Below, piece after piece: positions 1 through 8,040 of a stretch of 64,000 nucleotides of DNA. Position numbers and translations under genes: made by a program. The DNA lies in contig NZ_GG657738.1 in assembly GCF_000158815.1 (NCBI RefSeq), positions 3,575,315 through 3,639,314 on the forward strand. Reading direction: 5' to 3'. The DNA comes from Micromonospora sp. ATCC 39149 (GTDB lineage Bacteria; Actinomycetota; Actinomycetes; Mycobacteriales; Micromonosporaceae). Under the pieces are notes generated by a model. That model was not told where the DNA came from. It ran no database searches and saw only the letters and a program-made list of their open reading frames with translations. Each line of letters starts with the position of its first letter. Position 1 is the stretch's first letter.

Positions 1-161
1 TCGAGGAGGGGCTCTATCCGCGCTACCCGACCGGGCGGACCGGCACGGTCACGGCGCAGTCACCGGAAGCCGGCAGCACGGTGCACTGGAACGACGAGGT
101 GGCCCTGACCTGCGGCGAGGAACCGGACGAGCCGAGCGCGGAGGCACCGCCCACCCCGTGA
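1..161 (+). CDS. PASTA-domain protein, C-terminal fragment
   Basis: Only the last 52 codons are inside the window; the 5' end lies upstream. The readable tail has the end of a PASTA-like fold (GTVTAQSPEAGSTV, then a beta strand ending VALTCG) followed by an acidic, Pro-rich tail and a TGA stop. PASTA domains bind peptidoglycan or muropeptides outside the cell. The next gene also encodes a PASTA protein, so this may be a related pair. Whether this protein also carries a kinase or only a membrane anchor cannot be seen. Confidence 0.6.
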   Translation, partial: EEGLYPRYPTGRTGTVTAQSPEAGSTVHWNDEVALTCGEEPDEPSAEAPPTP

Positions 162-254
162 CGGCGGCTCGCGCGCCGGTTCCGCCCGGGATGGCCGGCA
201 GCGGCTAGCGTGGATGCGAGGGCCAGCCGCCCGCCCGGTGGGAGAGGACGTGCC

Positions 255-1004
255 ATGAGCGACGACCGCCAGGATCCGCTCCCCGACGACGCAGGTGACG
301 AGACCCGCCCGCTGCCGAAAGCCGGTGACGAGACCCGCCCCCTGCCGGAGCCGGCTGGCGGGACGCCCCGCGCGGAGCCGGTGGACCCGACCCGGGCGCT
401 GCCCCGGTCCGGGGGCACCGCCGGCCAGCAGCCGGCCGGCGGGCAGGTGTGGTCCGGGCGGGCCGGGGTGCCGCCGCCCCGGTCGGCGGAGTACCGGGAC
501 CCGGCCGGCGAGTGGTACGGCGATGAGCAGCCCGGCCGGCGGTGGTGGACGCCGATCCTGCTCGGTGTCGTGGCGCTGCTGCTGCTCGGCCTGCTCGGTG
601 CCGGCCTCTGGCTGGCACTGTCGGCCGACGACGGCACCGGCCCCAGGGAGTCACCGTCGGTGCGGCCGACCTCGGCGCCGGCGACGACCGGGGCGCCGAC
701 GACGGAGGCGACGTCAGGTGAGCCGTCCACGACGCCGCCGTCCACCACCCCGGCCGGGGTGCCGATGCCGCCGCTGGTGGGGCTGCCCAGGGCGACGGCC
801 GAGCGGATTCTGGACCGGATCGGCGTCGACCACCGGGTGGAGACGCGGGATTCCGACCGACCGGCCGGCACGGTGCTGGAAACCGATCCGGAGGCGGGCG
901 CGCTGGTGCCGGCCGGCGCGGAGGTCACCCTGGTGGTGGCGGTGGCCCCGACGCCCACGACCAGCACGGCGGAGCCGACGACCACGGCGACCGCGACGCC
1001 CTGA
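255..1004 (+). CDS. Single-pass membrane protein with one C-terminal PASTA domain
   Basis: 249 aa. ATG 255 follows GGAGAGG at 241-247. Residues 1-95 are cytoplasmic, acidic and Pro-rich, with repeated ETRPLP/DPTRALP-type motifs. One transmembrane helix follows (WWTPILLGVVALLLLGLLG, about residues 97-122), then a Ser/Thr/Pro-rich linker and one PASTA domain (about 170-235, beginning PPLVGLPRATAERIL and ending VTLVVAV). There is no kinase domain, so it is not a PknB-type kinase. A role as a wall-sensing or scaffold partner is inference. The Thr-rich tail could be modified, but nothing shows it. Confidence 0.8.
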   Translation: MSDDRQDPLPDDAGDETRPLPKAGDETRPLPEPAGGTPRAEPVDPTRALPRSGGTAGQQPAGGQVWSGRAGVPPPRSAEYRDPAGEWYGDEQPGRRWWTPILLGVVALLLLGLLGAGLWLALSADDGTGPRESPSVRPTSAPATTGAPTTEATSGEPSTTPPSTTPAGVPMPPLVGLPRATAERILDRIGVDHRVETRDSDRPAGTVLETDPEAGALVPAGAEVTLVVAVAPTPTTSTAEPTTTATATP

Positions 1005-1016
1005 CGACGCCGCCCG

Positions 1017-1487
1017 TCACCACATCCGGCGTCTGGTCCCGACCAGGCCCAGCCCGGCCAGGGAGATGGCCAGCCCGAGGACGCCGGACCAGAACAGGGA
1101 GCGGCTCGTCGCGTCCCGCCGGGAGGTGGGCTTCGCGGGGGCCCGCCCGGCCTCGACCAGTGTGTCCGTTCCGACGCCGGCCCCCGCGCCGGCCGGTGTG
1201 TCTGCCGGTGTGTCTGCCGCGTCGGCCCGGGCCACCGCGCCGATCGGGCCCGGCCCTGGCACGGCCGGCGGGTCCGCGGAGCCGGCCGAGCCGGGCTCGG
1301 GCTCCTCGCCGACGACGGTGATCTCCGGTGCGGGGACCGGCGCGGCCAGCTCGGTGGTCGAGAGGGCGGGGTAGCGGATCACCACCCCGAGGGTGGTGGC
1401 GACGCCGAGGAGCGCCAGCAGCCCGAAGGCGTAGACGGTACGGGACCTGTGGTGCCGCCGCGCGGCGGGCATTATGACCATGACCAT
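1017..1487 (-). CDS. Hypothetical surface protein with N- and C-terminal membrane helices
   Basis: About 156 aa from the first of three close ATGs (1487, 1481, 1472); the true start among them is unclear. A basic N-terminus precedes a hydrophobic helix (AFGLLALLGVATTLGVVI). The middle is a Pro/Ala/Gly-rich low-complexity stretch. The C-terminus has a second helix (WSGVLGLAISLAGLGLVG) ending in RRRMW. The helix plus short basic tail resembles a surface-anchored protein, but no LPxTG-like sortase motif is visible. Its stop faces the PASTA gene, so the two are convergent. No family recognised. Confidence 0.55.
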   Translation of the reverse strand: MVMVIMPAARRHHRSRTVYAFGLLALLGVATTLGVVIRYPALSTTELAAPVPAPEITVVGEEPEPGSAGSADPPAVPGPGPIGAVARADAADTPADTPAGAGAGVGTDTLVEAGRAPAKPTSRRDATSRSLFWSGVLGLAISLAGLGLVGTRRRMW

Positions 1488-1588
1488 CCCAGGTTCAGGG
1501 TCCGGGACGCGCGGGGTGGAGACGTTCGCCGGGGTGGGCGTACTGATTCTATGGCGGCGGCACGCCCACCGGGACGAGTTTCGGCGGG

Positions 1589-2086
1589 TCAGCCGACCCG
1601 GGCCGGCGTGCGAACCATCGGGCGGCGCGGGCGGACGGGAACGGGGACGGGGATGGTGCGCTGCCGGGGCTGCGCGGCGATCGGGAGCTGGCGCAGCCCG
1701 GCGGCCTGCACGTAGATCGAACGCCGGCTGACCGCGTCCCCCGCCGCGTTCAGCTCGTAGCCTTCGAGCCAGACCCAACCGTCGTACGTGGGCCAGTCGA
1801 GCACCCGGATTACGCGAAACATGATCGGTTTGAGGAACTGGACACTCGCCGCGCGCGTCACGTGCAGTACGTCACCTGAGCGGGGAAGCACAGAGGGCTC
1901 CTGGGGAGATCGGCCGGCGGGCACGCCGGTGGAGGGTGTTCGGGGGATGTCTTGCCCGGTGACGGGGTTGTGCCTCGTGAACCGGCGGCGCTGGGTGGTG
2001 CTGGTCGGTTCGTGCGCGCTGGTGGCGCGCCGACCCCCGACCAGCACCCCGCCGCTTCGGGTCGTCGCGCCCGCCGCCGCAGTCAA
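1589..2086 (-). CDS. Conserved hypothetical protein
   Basis: Up to 165 aa; the start is uncertain (TTG 2086, or GTG 2047 further in). The C-terminal two thirds read like an ordered soluble domain (VQFLKPIMFRVIRVLDWPTY, GWVWLEGYELNAAGDAV, RRSIYVQAAGLR), with aromatic residues in a beta-rich pattern. The N-terminus is Arg/Pro/Thr-rich and may be non-coding or disordered. No signal peptide or membrane helix is evident and no family was recognised. It points away from the XRE regulator gene, with which it shares the 436-bp region 2087-2522. Confidence 0.6.
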   Translation of the reverse strand: MTAAAGATTRSGGVLVGGRRATSAHEPTSTTQRRRFTRHNPVTGQDIPRTPSTGVPAGRSPQEPSVLPRSGDVLHVTRAASVQFLKPIMFRVIRVLDWPTYDGWVWLEGYELNAAGDAVSRRSIYVQAAGLRQLPIAAQPRQRTIPVPVPVRPRRPMVRTPARVG

Positions 2087-2522
2087 CTGGCGTGCAGCAG
2101 CGGGGTTCTCGGCCCGGAGCGGATCTGTCGTGCGGTATGGGCTGGCATCCCTCGACCGGGCACCCCACCCGGTGGTGGAGCGCCTTCTCCGACGGCCGAC
2201 CGGAACGGTGAGTGATCCAGCCCCTACCGACAGATTGCATCAGTGGCGTGTTTCATGCAAGTTGCATGTCGACTTTTGCCGATACGTGAGCGGCTCGCGG
2301 AAATAGACGCTTGATGCCGCTGTCCCCGGGACGGCACACTGGACGCCGGTTTCGCCCGCTGCGGCCGGTCGACGACCGGCACCATCACCCCTGCCGCGAA
2401 CACTCGCCCGCCGTTTCGACTCGCGCCCCCGGCGGGCGTCGACTCCGGGCGCGATCGACCGGAGGTAACCGGGTGAGGGCGAGCAGCGAGCGATTCGGTC
2501 CAGTGGGCCGCAGGGGGATGTC
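2087..2522. other. Intergenic region between divergent genes
   Basis: No convincing gene in this 436-bp stretch. The only structured signal is the cluster of TTGCAT/ATGCAA half-sites at 2235-2267. The stretch just before the XRE gene is otherwise featureless apart from its GGGGG ribosome-binding sequence near 2514. Confidence 0.5.
2235..2267. promoter_or_regulatory. Candidate operator: TTGCAT half-site plus ATGCAAGTTGCAT palindrome
   Basis: TTGCAT lies at 2235-2240. A perfect 13-bp palindrome, ATGCAAGTTGCAT (6-bp arms, 1-bp centre), lies at 2255-2267. Three copies of one half-site within 33 bp, between two divergently read genes and upstream of an HTH regulator, suggest a regulator-binding site. 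Autoregulation by the XRE protein is a guess. Confidence 0.4.
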
Positions 2523-3404
2523 GTGAGCGAGCGGCGCGGCCCGACCATCCGCCGTCGGCGACTCGGCGCCGAACTGCGCCGGCACCGCGAGGCCGCGCGC
2601 ATCACCATCGAGGCGGTGGCCGAGCGGTTGGAGTGCTCCGCGTCGAAGATCTCCCGCATCGAGACCGGCCACACCACCGCCACCCCGCGCGACGTCCGGG
2701 ACATGCTGCTGATCTACGGAGTGTCCGGCGCGGAGAGCGACGAGCTGGTGCAGATAGCCCGGGAGGCCCGGCAGAAGGGCTGGTGGCACCCGTACAGCAC
2801 GGTGCTGGTCGGGGCGTACGTCGGCCTGGAGTCGGCCGCCAGCAAGATCCGGCAGTACGAACAGCAGGTCGTCCCGGGCCTGCTGGAGACCGAGGAGTAC
2901 GCCTCGGCGATGATCCGCGCCGCCCGCCCGGACTTCACCGCCGAACAGGTTCAGCAACGGGTGCGTGTCCGACTGGACCGTCAGTCGTTGTTGACCCAGG
3001 ACGATCCGGTCGATCTGTGGGTGGTGCTCGATGAGGCGGTGCTGTGTCGGCCGGTGGGCGGCGACGCGGTGATGCGTGGTCAGCTCAAGCGGCTGGTGGA
3101 GGTGGCGGAGCTGCCGAACGTGACGCTTCAGATCCTGCCGTTCTCGGTTGGGGCGCACGCCGGCATGGACGGCACCTTCACCATCCTCAGCTTCCCTGAA
3201 GCGAATGATCCGGATGTCGTGTACGCGGAGAACGCCACGGGTGGGCTCTTCCTGGAGAAGAGCGACGAGCTACAGAAGTACAGCTTCATCTTCGATCATG
3301 TTCGAGCAGCAGCCATACGCCCGGAGGAATCCATCGCACAAATCGTAAAACTGGCAGAGGAGCCGTTGTGGAAATGGCGACCAAGGGGTTCCGTGGGGAC
3401 CTGA
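2523..3404 (+). CDS. XRE-family HTH regulator (DUF5753 type)
   Basis: 293 aa, GTG start at 2523 behind a purine-rich GGGGG sequence. The N-terminal 80 residues form a Cro/C1-type helix-turn-helix (LGAELRRHREAARIT, AVAERLECSASKISRIETG). The rest matches the DUF5753 domain common in actinomycetes (QYEQQVVPGLLETEEYA, WVVLDEAVLCRPVGG, LPNVTLQILPFSVGAHAGM). Such regulators are nearly always followed by a DUF397 gene. Here that gene overlaps the 3' end by 37 bp, so the pair is probably translated together. Members are linked to development and antibiotic production in Streptomyces; the target here is unknown. Confidence 0.93.
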   Translation: MSERRGPTIRRRRLGAELRRHREAARITIEAVAERLECSASKISRIETGHTTATPRDVRDMLLIYGVSGAESDELVQIAREARQKGWWHPYSTVLVGAYVGLESAASKIRQYEQQVVPGLLETEEYASAMIRAARPDFTAEQVQQRVRVRLDRQSLLTQDDPVDLWVVLDEAVLCRPVGGDAVMRGQLKRLVEVAELPNVTLQILPFSVGAHAGMDGTFTILSFPEANDPDVVYAENATGGLFLEKSDELQKYSFIFDHVRAAAIRPEESIAQIVKLAEEPLWKWRPRGSVGT

Positions 3405-3595
3405 CGCGGGCGGCATGGTTCAAGAGCTCGAAGAGCGGGCCGAACTGTGACAACTGCGTCGAGGTGGCATACGTGACCGGGGCGGTCGGGGTACGGGACT
3501 CGAAGGACAAGAGTGGTCCCAACCTGATCTTCGCTCCGGCGGGCTGGCACGCCTTCGTCGCAGGCGCCAGGGACGGCGCGTTCGTCTGTGACTGA
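3368..3595 (+). CDS. DUF397 domain protein (partner of the XRE regulator)
   Basis: 75 aa. GTG 3368 follows GAGGAG at 3357-3362; ATG 3374 is an alternative. The hallmarks of DUF397 are visible: AWFKSSKSGPNCDNCVEVA, VGVRDSKD, and W-x-x-F near the end (GWHAFVAGARDGAF). These small proteins pair with DUF5753-type XRE regulators and are thought to act as antagonists or co-regulators. In this pair the start lies inside the end of the regulator gene, which fits coupled expression in fixed stoichiometry. Confidence 0.92.
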   Translation: MEMATKGFRGDLTRAAWFKSSKSGPNCDNCVEVAYVTGAVGVRDSKDKSGPNLIFAPAGWHAFVAGARDGAFVCD

Positions 3596-3611
3596 TCGCT
3601 AACCCCATACA

Positions 3612-3662
3612 CGACGGGCGTGGCCCCTCCGGCAGCGTGGCCGGAGCGGGTCGCGCCCGTCG
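3612..3662 (+). terminator. Branched hairpin downstream of the DUF397 gene
   Basis: Outer arms CGACGGGCG (3612-3620) and CGCCCGTCG (3654-3662) enclose a second stem, CTCCGG/CCGGAG. There is no T-run, as is usual for this GC-rich group. Probable terminator of the XRE-DUF397 pair. Confidence 0.5.
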
Positions 3663-3860
3663 CGTCTTCACCACCACCACCCCCTCGGCGGCATCCGCCG
3701 CGCGACGTGCGGCACGGGATCGGTGCCGCACCCGTCGCCACGGCCGTCCCGGGTCGTTGAACCCGTCGGGACGGCGCCGGTCGACGACCCGCCGCACGAA
3801 TGGGTGGCACGGATCGGCAACGGCTACACGGAGCGGCAACCGAGCGAGGCAGGCGAGACG

Positions 3861-4277
3861 ATGACGACGATCGGTTCAGAGAACCTCACCAACGGTCCGG
3901 GCAAGCCGGAGCGGTTCGGCGGCAAGTACCGCGGGGCCCGCCGGGACACCGTCCTGACGGAGGTCGTCTCCACCGACAGCGAGATCGGCGCCCGGGACGG
4001 CGGATCGGCGGCCATCGACCAGGCCGGCCCGCCGCTGTCGCTGCCGTCGCTGGATCCGAACCCGCTCACCGAGCCGTCGTTCCCGCCGTCGGGCTGGTCG
4101 ACCGGATCGTCGGCCACCGACTCCCTGGTCGACCATCCGTTGCTGCGCGGGCTGCTGCTGGAGTTGCCCCCCAAGGGCAGCGTGCCGCCACCCGGCTGGC
4201 TGGACCGCTGGTTCGAGGCCACCCGAGCGATCCTGGAACTGCTGTACGTGCAGGGCGGCGCTGGCCGCTCGCGCTGA
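3861..4277 (+). CDS. Conserved hypothetical protein, overlaps antisense membrane gene
   Basis: 138 aa from ATG 3861, preceded by a weak GGCGAGACG purine stretch. The N-terminal half is polar and probably disordered. The C-terminal block (VDHPLLRGLLLELPPKG, PPPGWLDRWFEATRAILELL) is helical and looks conserved. No membrane helix or known domain. About 400 bp lie antisense to the 3' part of the membrane-protein frame on the other strand. The protein-like composition of this reading and the Gln/Arg-rich composition of the antisense tail make this the better coding candidate for 3876-4277. Confidence 0.6.
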   Translation: MTTIGSENLTNGPGKPERFGGKYRGARRDTVLTEVVSTDSEIGARDGGSAAIDQAGPPLSLPSLDPNPLTEPSFPPSGWSTGSSATDSLVDHPLLRGLLLELPPKGSVPPPGWLDRWFEATRAILELLYVQGGAGRSR

Positions 4278-4844
4278 CCCGGGGCGCGGGGTCACCGTGC
4301 GTTCGACCAGCCGGCTGTGGCGTAGCGCGTGCCGTACCCCGATCGCGGCGATGCCCAGCGCGGCGACGGTGATGGCGGTGCCGGTGGTGCCGGGTCCGGC
4401 GAAGAGGTCCAAATTACTGGCCGACAGCACGCCCGGGACCGTGGCCAGGCCGGTGACCTGGAGCGGCAGGCCGACCAGCGGATGTGCGGCGGCGGCCCGC
4501 AGCCCGGGCGGGGCCGGGGTCTCCGGCGCGGCGGCGAACGCTCCGGCACCGGTCCGCAGCCAGCGGACCCGGCGGGCGGTGACGACCGTCACCAGCAGCG
4601 CGGGGGTGGCCGCCAAGGCCAGTCCGGCGGCGGCCCGGTCGATCGTCCCGGTGCCGGCGCTGGTCAGCCCGGCGGCGAGCACGGCCGCGGTCAGGGCGAG
4701 GCCGGTCAGGGTCAGGGCGAGCAACCATCCGGTACGCCGCCGCAGCGCGCTGGCGAGGTGCGGCCGGGGCAGCCGGTCGGCGAGGAGCCCCGCGGCCAGC
4801 CAGACGCCCGCGATCGGCAACAGCACGATGAGATGCCCGTCCAT
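3876..4844 (-). CDS. Polytopic membrane protein; 3' third doubtful
   Basis: ATG 4844. Roughly the first 190 residues have five or six hydrophobic helices (e.g. LIVLLPIAGVWLAAGLLAD, LLALTLTGLALTAAVLAAGL, LPLQVTGLATVPGVLSAS, GTAITVAALGIAAIGVRHAL) and clearly look real. After about residue 190 the frame reads as Gln/Arg/Gly-rich filler exactly antisense to the gene at 3861-4277. The true protein probably ends near 4290; a TGA at 4292-4294 sits in another frame, so a small frameshift would end it there. Otherwise it has an unusual overlapping tail. No family recognised. Confidence 0.6.
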   Translation of the reverse strand: MDGHLIVLLPIAGVWLAAGLLADRLPRPHLASALRRRTGWLLALTLTGLALTAAVLAAGLTSAGTGTIDRAAAGLALAATPALLVTVVTARRVRWLRTGAGAFAAAPETPAPPGLRAAAAHPLVGLPLQVTGLATVPGVLSASNLDLFAGPGTTGTAITVAALGIAAIGVRHALRHSRLVERTVTPRPGSARAASAALHVQQFQDRSGGLEPAVQPAGWRHAALGGQLQQQPAQQRMVDQGVGGRRSGRPARRRERRLGERVRIQRRQRQRRAGLVDGRRSAVPGADLAVGGDDLRQDGVPAGPAVLAAEPLRLARTVGEVL

Positions 4845-4934
4845 GGCATCAGCCTTGCCCAGTTCGACGCCCGCCGAATCCGGCCCGGCCCCCGGTTCGT
4901 CCCGTAGCCCGATCCCGTAGGGGGCGAGGAGGGG

Positions 4935-5741
4935 TCAGACGGCGAAGGTGGCAGGGCGCTCGGTGGCCGGGGTGGGCGGCTTCGCCTTCCACAGGCCGGT
5001 CTTCTGCGCCGCCAGCCGGGCCAGGTACGCCGGGTTGAGGATGACGTACCGACGCCAGAGTCGCTTCGGCTCCAGGCCGAGCCGCCAGAACCACTCCAGG
5101 CCGGCCCGCTGCATCCACGGTGGTGGGTTGCGCAGCAGCCCCGCGTGGTAGTCGAAGGCCGCGCCGACGGCCATCATCGGCATGTCCAGCAGCGGACGCA
5201 TCGCGTACGTGAAGACCTCCTGGCGGGGGCAGCCGAGCCCGACCAGGACGAGCCGGGCCCCGCTGGACCTGATCCGGTCGGCGATCTCGACGTCCTCGCC
5301 CGGCTGCACGGCGCGGAACTTCGACGGCTCCACCCCGGCGATCTTCAGCGCCGGGAACATCCGCTCCAGCGCCGGGATCAGCCGGGACAGCGTCTCCTCC
5401 GTCGAGCCGTACAGGTAGACCGGCAGGCCCTCCTCGGCAAACCGCCGCAGCACGTGCAGGGTCAGCAGCGGGCCGTAGACGCGGTCGGCCAGGCCGGCGT
5501 GGTGCAGCACGTTCAGCGCCCAGCGCACCGGCTGACCGTCCGGGGTGACCACGTCGAACGAGTTGAGCCGGGCGTTGTGGGCCGGGTCGAGCACCCCGGT
5601 CATCACCCCGTGCACGGCGAGCGCGGTGAGCGCCAGCGGCCGGCGCTCGTGCGCCGCCGCCACCACCCGCTCGGTCGCGGTGGCGTAGTCGGTGGCGTCG
5701 ACGAGGACGCCGAGAACGTTGCGCTTGCTGCCGTCGGTCAT
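4935..5741 (-). CDS. WecG/TagA/CpsF family glycosyltransferase
   Basis: 268 aa, ATG 5741 overlapping the stop of the upstream epimerase gene as ATGA. Family signatures: [25 protein letters not shown], a [15 protein letters not shown] motif, [20 protein letters not shown], and the C-terminal [19 protein letters not shown]. These enzymes (GT26) transfer an N-acetylmannosamine-type or related sugar from a nucleotide donor to a lipid-linked acceptor at the inner membrane face, as in teichoic acid or exopolysaccharide assembly. Coupling to the epimerase suggests that gene supplies its donor. The real donor and acceptor are unknown. Confidence 0.93.
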   Translation of the reverse strand: MTDGSKRNVLGVLVDATDYATATERVVAAAHERRPLALTALAVHGVMTGVLDPAHNARLNSFDVVTPDGQPVRWALNVLHHAGLADRVYGPLLTLHVLRRFAEEGLPVYLYGSTEETLSRLIPALERMFPALKIAGVEPSKFRAVQPGEDVEIADRIRSSGARLVLVGLGCPRQEVFTYAMRPLLDMPMMAVGAAFDYHAGLLRNPPPWMQRAGLEWFWRLGLEPKRLWRRYVILNPAYLARLAAQKTGLWKAKPPTPATERPATFAV

Positions 5742-6811
5742 GACGCCGGAACCCACTTGTCCACGTTGGCCTCGTAGATCTCGCGCATGATCATCGGTAC
5801 GTCGTAGACCTGTTTCCAGCCCGGGTAGTCGGCCTGGAACGCCTCGTTCGAGCCGATCCACCACTTGTGGTCGCCGATCCGGTTCGCCTCGACGTAATCG
5901 GTGATCATCTCCTGGCCGGTGATCTGCTCGGCCAGGGCGAACGCCTCGCGGTTGGAGGTGTTGGAGTGCCGGCCGCCGCCGAGGTTGTAGACGGCCGCCG
6001 AGCGGGGCTCGCGGAAGAACGCCTCGAACGCCGACACCACGTCCGAGCTGTGGATCGCGTCCCGGACCTGCTTGCCCTGGTACCCGAAGATCTTGTACGT
6101 CCGGCGTTCCATGTTGGCGCGCATCACGTACCCGAGGAAGCCGTGCAGCTCGGTCGCGGAGTGCGCCGGGCCGGTCAGCGTGCCGCCCCGAAAGCAGGCG
6201 GTCCGCATCCCGAAGTAGCGGCCGTACTCCTGCACCATCACGTCGGCGGCGACCTTGGACGCGCCGAAGACCGAGTGCAGGCAGGCGTCGATCGACATGT
6301 CCTCGCGGATGCCCTGCTCGTACGGGTGTCCCGGCTCGATCTCCCAGCGGGTCTCCAGCTCGACCAGCGGCAGGCTGTTGGGGCGGTCGCCGTACACCTT
6401 GTTGGTGGAGCAGTGGATCACCGGTGCCTCGGGGCAGTGCTCGCGCACGTTCTGTAGCACGTTGAGGGTGCCGCCGGCGTTGACGTCGAAGTCGGTGAAC
6501 GGGTCCCGCACCGCCCAGTCGTGCGACGGCTGCGCGGCGGTGTGGATGACCACGGCGATGTCGCGGCCGTATCGGGCGAAGAGCTTCGCCAGCGAGTCGC
6601 GGTCCCGGATGTCGATGCTGTGGTGGGCGTACGCCCCGCCCAGGTCCTCGGCCAGCCGCCGGACGTTCCACGCGGTCGACGCCTCGGCGCCGAAGAACTC
6701 CTGCCGCATGTCGTTGTCGATGCCGACGACGTCGAGACCGAGGCCGGCGAAGTGCCGGACCGCCTCGGATCCGATCAGGCCGCCCGACCCGGTCACCAAC
6801 GCGACACTCAC
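5738..6811 (-). CDS. NAD-dependent epimerase/dehydratase (CDP-paratose 2-epimerase-like)
   Basis: 357 aa from GTG 6811, chosen because CAGGAG lies 6 nt upstream on the minus strand. An ATG at 6829 would place that site inside the gene. It is an extended short-chain dehydrogenase with a Rossmann nucleotide-binding loop ([12 protein letters not shown], residues 6-17), and [11 protein letters not shown] and [10 protein letters not shown] motifs. The usual YxxxK catalytic pair reads F182-G-A-S-K186, so the Tyr is replaced by Phe. This resembles the CDP-tyvelose/paratose 2-epimerase branch and may change the chemistry. It probably makes a nucleotide sugar for the coupled glycosyltransferase. Confidence 0.88.
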   Translation of the reverse strand: MSVALVTGSGGLIGSEAVRHFAGLGLDVVGIDNDMRQEFFGAEASTAWNVRRLAEDLGGAYAHHSIDIRDRDSLAKLFARYGRDIAVVIHTAAQPSHDWAVRDPFTDFDVNAGGTLNVLQNVREHCPEAPVIHCSTNKVYGDRPNSLPLVELETRWEIEPGHPYEQGIREDMSIDACLHSVFGASKVAADVMVQEYGRYFGMRTACFRGGTLTGPAHSATELHGFLGYVMRANMERRTYKIFGYQGKQVRDAIHSSDVVSAFEAFFREPRSAAVYNLGGGRHSNTSNREAFALAEQITGQEMITDYVEANRIGDHKWWIGSNEAFQADYPGWKQVYDVPMIMREIYEANVDKWVPAS

Positions 6812-6908
6812 ACGCCACTCCTGGTCCATCGGAGGCAGGGAAACGATCGGAGCATAGCGTGACGTCCGGCACCCACCGGACGCGACGCCGGGCCCGTGAA
6901 CGGCGGAA

Positions 6909-6932
6909 GGGCCCCGCATCGCTGCGGAGCCC
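6909..6932 (-). terminator. Terminator of tRNA-Leu
   Basis: A 10-bp stem (6909-6918 with 6923-6932, one G-T pair) closed by a GCGA tetraloop, starting 7 nt downstream of the encoded CCA of the tRNA on the minus strand. Confidence 0.75.
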
Positions 6933-6938
6933 TTACTG

Positions 6939-7024
6939 TGGTGGGGAAGGGGGGAGTTGAACCCCCACGCCCTTTCGGGCACACGGACCTGAACCGTGCG
7001 CGTCTGCCATTCCGCCACTTCCCC
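6939..7024 (-). tRNA. tRNA-Leu (anticodon CAG)
   Basis: Type II tRNA with a long variable arm, CCA encoded. The acceptor stem pairs GGGGAAG (7018-7024) with CTTCCCC (6943-6949), discriminator A. The anticodon stem CACGG/CCGTG holds the loop TTCAGGT, giving CAG, which reads the abundant CTG codon. The variable-arm hairpin GCCCGAAAGGGC and the TTCAACT T-loop are present. A TAGAGT -10-like hexamer lies at 7042-7047 on the minus strand, about 18 nt upstream. Confidence 0.97.
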
Positions 7025-7257
7025 GTGGCTTGACCCGGAACACTCTAGCCTGCCCGGATCCGCTGTCCCCAGCGGCCCGGCACATCCTATGGCGTTCCTG
7101 GTCTGCGCCGCGACCGGTTACCGTTCGTGGCGGACGAAACTGTAGCACGGCGGAAAGGGCCCGTTCGAACGGGCCGGCGACGGCCGGCCGAGCGGCGTGT
7201 GAGCTGCGCGCGCGTCGGCCGGATACCATCATGTCCTCGGGACCCGAGGAGGAGCCG

Positions 7258-8034
7258 GTGAGCGTGCTGCAACGCTTCGAGAAGCGTCTGGAAGGCCTGG
7301 TGGAGGGAGCCTTCGCCAAGGTCTTCAAAGGGGTGGTCCACCCCGTGGAGATCCTCAACGCCATGCAGCGGGAGGCCGAGGCGCACAAGGCGATCCTGGC
7401 CGGCGGGCGCACGTTGGTGCCCAACCGCTACGTGATCGATCTCTCGCCCTACGACCACAACCGTCTGGCGCCGTACGCCGCCGCGCTGGCTCAGGAGCTG
7501 GCCCAGTCGCAGGCGGAGTTCATCGGCGAGCAGGCCTGGACGGTCTACGGCGACGTCATCGTCGAGATCGAGCGCGGCGAGGGGCTCGACACCGGCATGT
7601 TCCGGGTCACCGCCGAGGTCTACACCGGCGGCGACGTGGCACCGGTCTCCGCGCCCGGCTACGACCAGGGCGGCTACGACGTGGGCCCGCCCGCGTACCC
7701 GGCGTACGACCAGGGTGGCGGCTACGGCCCGCCACCGGGGCACGGCGGCGGGCGCAACGTCCGGCTGGTCTCCGGCGACGGCCGCACCTACCCGCTCCAG
7801 ATGGGGTCGACGGTGATCGGCCGGGGCGACCAGGCCAACCTGCGCCTGCCCGACGTCGGCATCTCCCGGCGACACGCCCGGTTGGACTTCGACGGCGGCC
7901 AGGTCGTGCTGACCGACCTCGGCTCGACCAACGGCACGATGGTCAACGGCCAGCGCGTCTCCGCCGTCGCCCTCAACCCGGGCGACATGATCCAGCTCGG
8001 CACCACCACCCTGACCTTCCGCGTGGACGGCTGA
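7258..8034 (+). CDS. fhaA: FhaA: DUF3662 + FHA domain phosphothreonine-binding protein
   Basis: 258 aa; GTG 7258 sits 3-4 nt after GAGGAGGAG, while ATG 7231 lacks such a site. Residues 1-125 are the DUF3662 domain (VLQRFEKRLEGLVEGAFAKV, YVIDLSPYDHNRLAPYA). A Gly/Tyr/Pro-rich linker follows. The FHA domain (about 165-258) has the GRG, SRRHARL, DLGSTNGT and GDMIQLG motifs. FHA domains bind phosphothreonine on PknA/PknB substrates; in mycobacteria FhaA interacts with the phosphorylated MviN pseudokinase. It is first in the fhaA-to-pknB operon, and the 233 bp before it probably hold the promoter. Confidence 0.96.
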   Translation: MSVLQRFEKRLEGLVEGAFAKVFKGVVHPVEILNAMQREAEAHKAILAGGRTLVPNRYVIDLSPYDHNRLAPYAAALAQELAQSQAEFIGEQAWTVYGDVIVEIERGEGLDTGMFRVTAEVYTGGDVAPVSAPGYDQGGYDVGPPAYPAYDQGGGYGPPPGHGGGRNVRLVSGDGRTYPLQMGSTVIGRGDQANLRLPDVGISRRHARLDFDGGQVVLTDLGSTNGTMVNGQRVSAVALNPGDMIQLGTTTLTFRVDG

Positions 8035-8040
8035 TCCGCC

